NCBI GenBank assembly: GCA_017893485.1
Contig: CM030366.1
Coordinates: forward strand, 106,117,796 to 106,181,795
Reading direction: 5' to 3'
DNA from: Hemerocallis citrina
Lineage: Eukaryota; Streptophyta; Magnoliopsida; Asparagales; Asphodelaceae
Length of the DNA stretch: 64,000 nucleotides
Under the pieces are notes generated by a model. That model did no database searches. It was not told the origin of the DNA and saw nothing but the letters and a program-made list of their open reading frames with translations. Positions 1-9,837 of this stretch are shown here, piece by piece (within the stretch, counting starts at the first letter, position 1; each line of letters begins with the position of its first letter). The position numbers were made by a program, and so were the translations under genes.

Positions 1-379
1 ATTGGAAAACTACACACCGACCCAAACACTTGGACAAGTTTGTAGTAAAATTTTCATTCATAAAAAGGAGCGGTGGCCAGTCCGCAAAAAGGCTTACATT
101 TTTTGAAAAAGAAAACAACGATTACAAAAAGACGAGGAGATCAGGGGTCCACCTGCATCGCCGGTTCGACCACTGGTGCTTCGCCAGATGGCCCCTCATT
201 CCTCACCTCAGCCCGGGGGTTTGTCACCAAAGCGTCGGTGACCTCCTCCTCGTCGTCGTCGCCTTCTCCCTCGTCACCTTCGCCTCCCTCCTCCTCGTCG
301 TCTGAGGGGGATCCGGCCACAATCTGTGGCCGACCCGCTCGAAGCCCGAGACACGGTCCTGAACATGGTCGAGCGGCCT

Positions 380-2348
380 CTAGTAAGACTTCTCCATGTT
401 CGAGGCCATGTGCTTCTTCGCCTCGGCCTCGACCTCAGCCTTGATCTTCGTTGCCAAGGCCTCTTTCTCCGCCTTCACCTCGGCCAGAGCCTTCGCCGAC
501 GCCGCCAGATCCTCGGCAGCCTTGGCGGCTTTGGCAGACTCCTCAGCAAGCCACCCCTTGACTCGCTCCAGGTCGGCCACAAGATTGGCAACCTTGACCT
601 CCAAGCCCTCGGCTCGCCTCTGCTCTGCTTCGAGCTACCGAACCGCTTTCACCTTTTCCGCCCTGTCCTTATCACTGGCGGCCTTCAACTCTTTCTCTTG
701 TTCGGCGAATGCCTCAAGGAGATGGCCGAAGTGACAGGTGGCCTGTAAAGACAAAACAATGGTGAGCACAAGATAAGGGCCGAGTAATAGACTTGAAGAA
801 ATTCTCAAGAGAAACTCACCGATACGAGCGACCGAGCCACTTCGTAGGTATCGTCGCCGACTGTCCCCGCCTTCAGCGCGGCTCGATCTTTTGGGGTCGC
901 CAGGTGTTTGACGACCTGCATCGACATCTGCGAGTTTCTGAGGAATCCATCATGATTCTTGACTCGCCAGTTCGGAACGAACAGCTGCTTGTGCTGCTCG
1001 GTCAAGATCTCTTCGACCGGAGCGGTCAACGGCGGAGTCTCAAGCGACAACGCCGCCGAGACGTCGAAGGCCCCACCGACCGGGGCAGAAGCAACGGGAG
1101 CTGAGGGCTCTTCGACAATGACCACCATCGACGAGGGGACCTCAGTGACCGGGGGAGGTGGAGTGGTAGTCGAAGCAACTTTAGGCTGCCGACCTGACGA
1201 GGCGGTCGTGCTCGGCCTCTTCCTCTTCCTACCATCAGCCACCTTGCCCCTCTCGTTTATCATGGCATTGAAGTCCATCTTCTGCGCTTCTGTACCAAAC
1301 AACAAACAAATTGAGTCAGTAAAGTGAGCTAAAGACTTAGAAAAAAAATAATACGAGATGTCAGGAGCGTACTCGGGTCGATCGGACTAAGGCCTGACCC
1401 ATACAGCACCTCCTCGGTCATCTCCCTCCAACTCAACAACGGGAGGGCTACGATCTTCCTCGCCACTTCCTCCTCGGCCGCATTCAGTTCCGGGTCGGCC
1501 CTCGCAAATTTGGGCACCTCTGGCTTCCACCGGCTCGGAATTTGCAGCATCGATGCCTCCCTCAATATGAAGAACTTTTCCTTCCAGCCTTTGATCGAGT
1601 CCGGGTTTTCTATGATCCGAACACCCTTCCTCGGTGCCAGGTAGTATCGATGCTCGGTCTTGTGCATCCGGTTTATCTGATACATGCTTCGGAAGACCGT
1701 CAGGTCCGGCTCGACTTCGGCGTTGTGGCACTGGAGCAGGAAGGCGTTCACATGACGCCATGTGTTCGGCATAAATTGGGTCGGCGCAAGGCAGTACCAT
1801 CTGAGGACCTGGCGAATGAAGGGATGCAGCGGAAAATGCAGTCCGGCGTTCAGAGAGTCATAGTCGAACATGCACATATCCGATGACGATAGCTTGGAGT
1901 TCGCCCGCATCCCAGCACCGGGGAGAATTAGCATGTACTCCAGAGGGATCGTGAACCCCTTTCTGATCCGAAGGAGGTCCCTCTCGGATAGCACCGATCC
2001 AATCTCATCTGCCTCGGTAGTCAGACCCGGGTTATTCTCTTCGTAAACTTCCGACTGGCCGATGATCGCCTTCTTCATGAGGTCACCCTCGTACTGCCTA
2101 ACCCCAGCGTGCCCGGACAGTACACAAGGGTATCGGCCCGTCTCGGGGGCTTGCCTCGGATTCTCCATAATCACCTCGACCACGGGAGATTGGGCCACTA
2201 CCCTCCTCTTCTTCTTCTCCTTCCTCACCTCGGCCACCGACGGCTCGGCTACTTGCTTCCCCTTCCTTCGGATCTCTGTCTGCCTCCTCTCCTCGGCACC
2301 ACTATTGCCCGAGGACGAGGCCTCACTCCCCGAGTTCACCCTTGACAT
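380..2348 (-). pseudogene. Antisense gene of a Tat retrotransposon, PF04195-like (putative gypsy-type transposon protein), three exons
   Basis: I read three exons: 2348-1373, 1289-820 and 742-380. Both introns have GT/AG ends (the second donor is GTGAGT, acceptor TTTACAG) and the phases agree (1, then 0), so the model is internally consistent. Exon 1 starts with a charged, Ser-rich, nuclear-type N-terminus and then carries a globular domain around FPLHPFIRQVLRWYCLAP and PNTWRHVNAFLLQC, typical of PF04195-type plant transposon proteins. Exon 2 is Pro/Thr/Val-rich; exon 3 is an Ala/Glu/Lys coiled coil. An in-frame TAG (635-637, probably from CAG) interrupts the coiled coil, and a second stop lies at 380. 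Past it, another frame runs about 75 more residues with a very acidic tail (DDEEEGG type) to a stop near 147, suggesting a frameshift near 380. The gene is antisense to the Tat LTR at 4737. Known context: Tat elements often carry extra antisense ORFs between integrase and 3' LTR. Function unknown. Confidence 0.75.
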
Positions 2349-2550
2349 CTCTATAAAAAAGTTAAGGCAACCAGACTGACCTTGAAGTAACGTTCACGGT
2401 CGGAATAAGCTCGCCGGAAATCGCCTGGCCCACGCGACAGCTAACGTCACCGCCTTGGAGCAAAAGTCGCCGCTAGCAGAGAGCACAGAGAGTGAAAGTA
2501 AAAGTTTGGAGTAAAAAGGTGAAATGAACTTGGGGGTGGGGGAGTAAGAG

Positions 2551-2557
2551 CTTATAA
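2551..2557 (-). promoter_or_regulatory. Possible TATA box of the antisense gene
   Basis: On the minus strand TTATAAG lies about 200 bases upstream of the ATG at 2348. It is followed by a pyrimidine-rich leader containing CTCTCTGTGCTCTCTG. This fits a short promoter and 5' UTR between the tandem repeats and the antisense gene. It is a weak call from spacing and composition only. Confidence 0.3.
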
Positions 2558-2679
2558 CCCCAGTATGATGTTGGGCCTCCTTGGGAATATAAAAAGCCCA
2601 CTAAGAAGCCAAAGCGTCAAGCGGAGAGTTGCGGCGTTTCGAAAAGCAAAAACTCCTCAAATCACTTAAGTCCACGACT

Positions 2680-3500
2680 CAGCCACCGGTCTGCCAAGCC
2701 GAGCTACCGAACAGCCTGGCTGAGCAACCAAGCTACTGAGTCCCTTCAAAACGTCTAACTCCATACCTCGGCTAAAGGCACCGAGCCTCCGAACCGAGGG
2801 GACGAGGAACCGACCTTCATATATGGAGAAAAATCCTTCCGAGGACAAATCACCGTCGGATCTCTCCAAAATTCGTGTCAAGACGCGATGGACGGTTCAG
2901 ATTGCGCCATGCTCACAAAATGACAAAATAACATTTTCTCGTGATCTGAACCCAGCCCTCGTGATTCACGCAATGATGGACGCTTAAGATCTGACTACGT
3001 GTACCTACCGAGCTGCCTGCCACCGGTCTGCCTAGCCGAGCTACTGAACAGCTTGGCTAAGCAGTCGAGCCACTGGGTCGAAGGGTGACGACGCTTCAAA
3101 GCCAAGACACTTCAAAATGTCTAACTCCATACCTCGGCTCAAGGCACCGAGCCACCGAACCGAGGGGACGAGGAACCGACCCTCATATATGGAGAAAAAT
3201 CCTTCAGAGGACAAATCACAGTCGGATCTCTCCAAAATTCGTGTCAAGATGCGATGGACGGTTCAGATTGCGCCACGCTCACAAAACGACAAGATAACGT
3301 TTTCTCGTGATCTGAACCCAACCCTCGTGATTCACGCAATGATGGACGCTCCAGATCTGACCACATGTACCTTCTGAGCTGCCTTCCACCGGTCTGCCTA
3401 GCCGAGCTACTGAACAGCGTGGCTAAGTAGCCGAGCCACTGGGTCGAAGGGTGGCGACGCTTCAAAGTCAAGACACTTCAAAACGTCTAACTCCATACCT
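2680..3500. repeat. Tandem repeat A in the Tat 3' untranslated region, period about 366 bp
   Basis: The block around ATATGGAGAAAAATCCTTC recurs at 2821 and 3187 (366 bp apart). The block around CCACCGGTCTGCC begins near 2683, 3022 and 3389. Two full units and part of a third are visible, highly similar by eye. The array lies between the antisense gene and the 3' LTR of the Tat element, a region known in this lineage to be hypervariable and to generate satellite repeats. Confidence 0.85.
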
Positions 3501-3509
3501 CAGCTAAAG

Positions 3510-4310
3510 GCACCGAGCCTCCGAACTTAGGGGACGAGGAACCGACCCTCGAATATGAAGAAAAAACCTGCCGACCATCCTCAGCCGTTGGATCTCGCCA
3601 AAAAGCGCGCTCGTCATGATGGACGGTTCAGATCTTGCCACGTCCACTAAACGACAAGATAGTATTTTTTAGGGATCCGCGCTGAGATGGATGCTCAGGA
3701 TCACGCCACGTAGTTCGGCTGATTCCGAGCTACGTGCCGACCTGCCGAGCCGAGGGGACGAGGAACTGACCCTCGAATATGGAGAAAAAACCTGCCGACC
3801 GTCCTCAGCCGTTGGATCTCGCCAAAAAGCGCGCTCGTCATGATGGGCGGCTCAGATCTTGCCACGTCCACTAAACGACAAGATAGTATTTTTTGGGATC
3901 CGCGCTCAGATGGACGCTCAGGATCACGCCACGTAGTTCGGCTGATTCTGAGCTACGTGCCGACCTGCCGAGCCGAGGGGACGAGGAACCGACCCTCGAA
4001 TATGGAGAAAAAACCTGCCGACCGTCCTCAGCCGTTGGATCTCGCCAAAAAGCGCGCTCGTCATGATGGACGGTTCAGATCTTGCCACGTCCACTAAATG
4101 ACAAGATTGTATTTTTTGGGGATCCGTGCTGAGATGGACGCTCAGGATCGTGCCACGTAGTTCGGCTGATTCCGAGCGTGGCGCCGAGCAGCCGAGCCGA
4201 AGAGACGAGGAACCGACCCTCGTACATGAAGAAACTATCTGCCGAGGAGCGCGGATCGTCTGATCACCCAGAAAATCGCGCTCGGTGCTGATCAAGGGCC
4301 CAGATTGTGC
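3510..4310. repeat. Tandem repeat B in the Tat 3' untranslated region, period about 224 bp
   Basis: The landmark GAATATGRAGAAAAAACCTG starts at 3551, 3775 and 3998, with a diverged fourth copy at 4222, so the period is 223-224 bp. Repeats A and B share the short core CGAGGGGACGAGGAACCGACC, so B may derive from A by deletion and new amplification. There is no coding potential. The interval 4310-4720 that follows is AT-rich and holds nothing I recognise. Confidence 0.85.
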
Positions 4311-4720
4311 CACGCCGTAAATCGGTATTAAAAATTAGTTTTTATTTATTTTAATCGTTTTATTTATTTAAAAATTGCAAAAAAATTATGAAAAATTCGG
4401 GAAAATTAACTGAAAATTCTAGAGGATAATTATAAATTCGGGGGAATATTTTTGAACCCCTGAACAAACAATTATCGCCTAGAATGTACTATTAAGGCTC
4501 CCGAACGATTGGTTAACACATCGCAAAATTAAATAAATAATTCGAAAAAACAGATAAAAACCGCCAGACATCTAGAGAAGCTTAAGAACAGCTTACAAGC
4601 CTGAAAAATCACCTCACTACCCCCTTCTAGATTCAAAACCCCCCATTTGAACTCCGATACAACTTCACTAGCCATTAAAATAGCTAAATTACTCCTCAAA
4701 GGCTGATCAAACTCAGTCTT

Positions 4721-4732
4721 TAGGAGTGGGGG
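4721..4732 (+). other. Polypurine tract of the Tat element
   Basis: TAGGAGTGGGGG lies just before the proposed LTR start at 4737 and is the expected plus-strand primer site upstream of a 3' LTR. A few pyrimidines (CTCA) separate it from the LTR, so the exact LTR start could be off by a few bases. Confidence 0.55.
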
Positions 4733-4736
4733 CTCA

Positions 4737-5333
4737 TGATATGGCTAAAAATGGGGTTAAATCGGAACCGTCCAAATTGGGCACGAATCTTGAAGCTCAG
4801 GGGTAAAACAGTAATTTCACCTACCAACGGGTCTGAAGCAGGTACTGGTTATCTTCTCCGAAGCCCACTTACTCGCAAACGGATCCACCTCAACTGGGTG
4901 CGGGTTTCAACCCGCAGCAAATCCGGTCCAGAAGGGTTAGAATTAGGGTTTCTGGTTAAATCCTAATCAACGGCCTTGATTCATATCCATCCCTTCACTG
5001 GGGATTAGGGATTACATTCCTTATCTAACCACAGGGGGATTACATTCCTAATCTGATCCCAGCGGCGCCTATAAATACCTCCCATCCATCTCCATTGAGA
5101 GGTAATCAATCTTTCTCCAGTTTTTGCGCTCTTTCATAATCTTCCCTGATTACTGACTTGAGTGTCGGAGGGTGCGTCACGGGGAACAACCCCGGTGTCT
5201 CGCACTTTTTGCAGGTGTACGGCAGGAGTCGGCATCAAACTCCGACGGAACAGGTATACAGGTTTACTATTCAGTTTCCCTAAGAATCCACAAATACTAT
5301 ATGTTTGCCCCCACACCAAATTTAGTGGCAACA
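4737..5333 (+). mobile_element. 3' LTR of a Ty3/gypsy Tat retrotransposon (Tat 1)
   Basis: The LTR starts TGATATGG and ends GGCAACA. It has a TATA box at 5070, and about 80 bases downstream the block GACTTGAGTGTCGGAGGG, a characteristic sequence of Tat LTRs, then CTTTTTGCAGG. The same landmarks in the same order occur on the minus strand at 37524-36882 (Tat 2), which confirms the lineage and the LTR call. The following bases CCTTG match the same position in the other LTR of family C (14734-14738). I therefore infer that Tat 1 inserted into the C 5' LTR with TSD CCTTG; the left copy would lie outside the window. Confidence 0.75.
5070..5077 (+). promoter_or_regulatory. TATA box of the Tat 1 LTR
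   Basis: TATAAATA is followed by CCTCCC. The Tat 2 LTR has the same arrangement on the minus strand (TATAAATACCCC near 37203). It should drive transcription toward increasing coordinates, out of the element. Confidence 0.7.
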
Positions 5334-6666
5334 CCTTGTATAAACAAACACTTATGTTGAGTAAGAAATAACTTGATTGTGAATTGAGATATGAATTGCT
5401 ATTTGAGATTAATTTGTTAATTAGATTTCAGGTGATGAAATTGTGTTCATAAAAAGAATTATTAGAGTGTAAATGAATAAATAAATCATGAATAAGTGCT
5501 AAAATAAGACATTGATCTATTTGTGAATAAGTTGAAGATGAGAATATTTAAGTTTAAGACATGTTTATTGAAGGGTACGTGTACCCATGGATTCTTGTAC
5601 ATGAAAAGTTGTGATTTAGAGTTTGTGAGACCTCGGGTACCGGCACTATTGAATTGAAAAGAATTGTGATATATTTTGAGATATGGCCATGGAGCTATCT
5701 CGTATTTTGTGATTAAGTCCGGTAAGGAGTAAAACTAACTCTAGGTATGGAAATTTATTCATATCTTGAACTTAAAAATTAGGCACATAAGTGAAGATAT
5801 AGTAAAACTTGGGCAAACGTAAGTGGGGCACTCTATATAGTCAGGCGGTGTACTCTGGGACTATAGACCCAGTCGGACAGTGTATTCCGGGACTGAGGTT
5901 GCTTCGATGGAGACGGGCTTTTATTTTAAGTCCGGGACTATGCATAGTCTGGCGGATAGTTTGCTGTGCTCCAGTGTATATATGTATACCGGGGCTAGAG
6001 GAGCAATTTCAGGAGGTTCGCACGACGAGGAGTCTATTATAACAGTCGGGCAGAGTACTCCGGGACTGAGATCCGTACTCGTGGAATGTCTAAATCTTGC
6101 TTTTATTACTGGGTAGTTTTCATGTCGGGGGATCGAACCCTTTAATGTGGAGTACGTATGTGCTTGCCCTCGGACCTATGTAGTATTGGATGCATAGAAT
6201 CCGAACAAGTATGCATTAGTGTCATCTTAGTATAAAATATCTGCATTAGGTATTAAGGTATCGCATACACTTACATATTTAGTGTAGTCACATTTAACAC
6301 TTTATTTGCATTCAAAATATGTGGTTTGTTAAAGTATTGAGATCGTTATATGTACGGCATAGAGAGGATGGTCGAGTATAGCATTTCGTCAGTTGTAAGT
6401 AACTGACGTGCCCACACTTATTATGTAGGGATTGGATTTCTCATGAAGCAGTAAAGTTGATATGATGTTGTTACATGTTAAAGATGTTGCAAGTTGTATA
6501 TTATTTTCATTTTTGTAATTCATTTTATTTTCCGCTGTGTACAAAATTGTAAAGAACTCTGATGTATGATAAAAAGTTTAAATTTTCTTGTAAAATTGTA
6601 TGAAGTGAAGTATAAAGATCCCGTGGAATCTCGAATTCGGTCTTATTTGGAATTCGGGGCATTACA
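5334..6666 (+). repeat. 5' LTR of family C, 3' portion only
   Basis: This segment matches 14734-16067 along its whole length and ends AATTCGGGGCATTACA directly before the primer site. The rest of the LTR lies left of the Tat 1 insertion. It contains short repeated phrases around CCGGGACTGAG and CCGGGACTATG at 5860-6075, also present in the other copy near 15250-15475. Confidence 0.85.
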
Positions 6667-6668
6667 GA

Positions 6669-6682
6669 TGGTATCAGAGCCA
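6669..6682 (+). other. Primer binding site, initiator-Met tRNA type, of family C
   Basis: TGGTATCAGAGCCA is the standard plant retrotransposon primer site complementary to the 3' end of initiator methionine tRNA. It starts two bases after the LTR end TTACA. Confidence 0.9.
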
Positions 6683-7794
6683 GGCTTCATAAGTAGTACA
6701 AATTTATAAAGAACGACACCCTAGAGTGGACATTAGAAGTGTGAGTTCAGCTTATAGAGATTTAAATGTAAGTGATTTACATTTGTGTTGCTCTATACAC
6801 TGATGTTTTCTCTTCCTATTGGATGGCGGAGTCGTGAATGAAGGTTCAATGACTACTTGCATTCAACTTCATTCATGATGTTCTCCTCGTATACATTGAT
6901 GTGAGATTGTATGCGAGCATGTTTTACCTGGGTATCAAAGTGGCGCAATGGAAGTGTGGTTGGTTGAACCTACACTCATGATACATTACACGTAGACACA
7001 CTTCCCTTTCCAATTATTTTTCGTGGATTTTCATCCTAGTATTTTTTCAACATTCAATATTTTTCAATACTATTAAATCACTTGACTATCTATTATTTTG
7101 TCTATCTTCCTTAGTCTTGATCTTTTTGAATTTGTTTTATCTGTCTTTCAATCTTAAAGATTTGCCCTTCGTGTTTTTTGTGTGTCACTTTATGTTTATC
7201 CGTTTACATTTGTTATTACTTTTTGTATTATTGCAACTATTATTTTCTTCATTGGTTATTTCTATTATATTTTGAATTTTTCTTATGTGCATTCGTTTTG
7301 TTGTGATACTATATTTTTCATTATCTTGTGTTGTCTTATATATTTCCGTATATTTTAACAAGAATGAAATTTTCTACACATAAATATGACATACCATTTT
7401 GTTTTATTGTCTACATTCGATACTATTGTTATTACATATTATTTGCTAATTTGTTTTGTTGTTAATCGTTACTCATTAGTTTTGTAATTTTACGCTTCTT
7501 CCATATAATACATATACTGCATAATAATTATTTTTTTCATTTGTGTTTTCATCTAGTGCATATGCTTTTCACTATTTTCATATTAATGCTATAAATCATT
7601 TTCATTACTACAAATTTTGTATATCCTATATTTAAAGTCTATATATTTTAGTATTTTATCGTCATAATTTTCTACTTTATTTGCAACTTTTTCATCCACT
7701 TTTATGTCACTGATTTCAAACATAACACCATATTTTATTAAACATCCCAATACCCAAGAGTACATGGAAGATTATATCATTCCATGTCCCGTTC

Positions 7795-7995
7795 TGGTGC
7801 AACCTGATGTCGAGAGGGCAAATCTGCAACTAGACATCAATAGAGGCAAACTGCAACTGGACGTCGGGGAGGCAAGGACTGCAACCGAATGTCCAGAAGG
7901 CAAACTGCAATCGGATGTCATAGAGGCAATTCTGCAACTTGAGATCGTAGAGAAGTCTGCAGTTGGACACCAACGAGGCGAACTTACACCAGAAG
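7795..7995 (+). repeat. Minisatellite of about 33 bp in the family C leader
   Basis: The phrase GGCAAACTGCAACTGGACGTC and variants recur about six times. It reads openly in one frame (short LQLDV/LQSDV units), but I would not call it a gene. The same repeat, on the minus strand, lies between primer site and gag of family E (58290-58610). It is therefore a shared leader feature of two otherwise different families. Confidence 0.75.
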
Positions 7996-9093
7996 GAAAT
8001 TTCCTACTTAGATAACCCCTACTTTGTTTTCTATAATATTTACACACCCCTATTCTATTTTTGTACTAGCTTATACTATTTTATAATATTTTGCAACCTA
8101 GCATTATATTGTTTATACTGATTTATATATCCAACCTACTTGCGTATACTACTTAATCTCATCTAGATTGTCGTCTTCTTCTTTATTTTGTATCTTTACA
8201 TGAGTAAGTCTTTCATTCCACTTCACCGTGTTTTGCTATTAACTTATCTTAGATTTGGTATCTACTCACCTAACAAAAATAAAATTGGTATTTATATTTT
8301 TTCTTCAATTCATAAGTTATTTCTATATGATTAGTTTTCGCACAATTTCAATAATATGTTATTACTTTTACTACTATGATGTTTTATTTTACTCCTACAA
8401 ACTATTTATAATTTTCATGTCATAATGTCGGTTGTCTCACTCTTACGCCTATAAATTTTGTATGTTGGTTTTCTTACTCTACTTGACAATTCGAAAGTAT
8501 TTCGATTTATACCTTTTATATCTTTAATTTTCAAATCGTATGTATAATTATTAGAGTTACCTTACAAATTATTTTATGATATTAATTTTTCTATGTTTTA
8601 AACCAAATTTCACTCTCGTTTTTTTTCAAACTCTTATTCACTAGTCTTCTTTTAAATTGCTAATTCAATTTTTGTCATACAGTACCAATTCAGTTTTGCA
8701 ATTTTATCACTTATCACTTTAAAAGATTTTGACTACGACATCTATTTATAAATTATCTATTGACTATGTTTCTCTTTATTGCATTGTTTTCCGAACTATT
8801 TTAAAATTTATGATTTAATTGATTTTCCTTTTTCTAATGTTTTACCTAATATTATTTTGTATGAAATCTCTTTCAATCCATCCTGTCTTTTCCTAGTTTC
8901 TTGTTTCGTTCTTATAAAATTTTGATGCTCATAGTTTTCTTATATAGGGTTGTCTTTTTTTTCCTTGTTGCGTATTTTTATACTATATTAATTTTTCTTA
9001 AAGTTTGCAGTTTTCTATAAACTATAATGATATTTTTTTGGCATGTACAAAATACAACCTTTACCCTAGCGAGTTCCGGGAACGAAACTATTC

Positions 9094-9108
9094 TAGGGGG
9101 GGAGATAG
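9094..9108 (+). other. Polypurine tract of family C
   Basis: TAGGGGGGGAGATAG immediately precedes the 3' LTR start TGTAACACCC at 9109, as expected for the plus-strand primer. Confidence 0.8.
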
Positions 9109-9837
9109 TGTAACACCCTGCAAAATTGGAAATGACAATTTTGCCCTTGTGTGTTATGCACGTATATTTTGTACTGTTACTGGTAATATTTGTAACGTGG
9201 TTTCATTACGTATTGTGATTTCTGACAATTTATGCATTCTCTGTATATTTTATCCTATTTAAATCAACTAAAATATTAAATTTTCAATCTCTGGGTTTTA
9301 CGTGCTTTATACGTGTTTTTGATTCACGTATCGATTATGTATTTCCACCGCTATATGTAATATTTTCTATGCGTTTAAATTATTTATGTTAGGTATTCAA
9401 ATCCATTTTGATAAACCAAAAATTTATTTTTCTCCTATTTTAATTAAAATACTTTTGTATGTGTAATGCACGTGTTTTCTATGCACGTAGCAATTATGTC
9501 GTGAAAAATATAAAATTAATAAATATATTTTCTTATATTTTATTTTCATTATCTTTAATATTTTTCATTGATAAAGCCGAATTTTGTATTTTTATGTTCT
9601 ACATGCGAAGTACGTATTTTTCGGTGCGCATATTTAAGCGTATTTATTTTCAAAATAATTTCGGAGTGTGTGTACTTATTTTATTTTTGCATGAAATATT
9701 ATAAAATTTTAATTAAACTAATCTTTACATATTATGTATATATAATGCTTATGTTTACACCTATTCACACTAGTTCCTTCTTCCGAACTCAACCACTTTT
9801 CAGCAAATGGTCCCCCTTTCCACTGTGCCTACATACC

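Larger units (their letters stand above)
6667..9108 (+). other. Internal region of family C without coding genes
   Basis: Apart from the primer site, the minisatellite at 7795-7995 and the polypurine tract, this 2.4 kb is AT- and pyrimidine-rich on the + strand and has no recognisable protein. The last 50 bases (CGAGTTCCGGGAACGAAAC, then the G-rich tract) have the usual form of the sequence before a Tekay-type 3' LTR. Confidence 0.7.

Noticed and set aside
326..1327. Long + strand frames overlapping the left-end gene
   Set aside because: GC-rich shadows of the minus-strand exons, whose domain, splice sites and phases are consistent.
5337..5345. Family C LTR starting at TGTATAAAC (5337 and 14737) to pair with the TTACA end
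   Set aside because: No matching TSD at either copy, no polypurine tract before 14737, and a real polypurine tract plus TGTAACACCC at 9109. Truncation of the left copy by the Tat insertion explains the data better.
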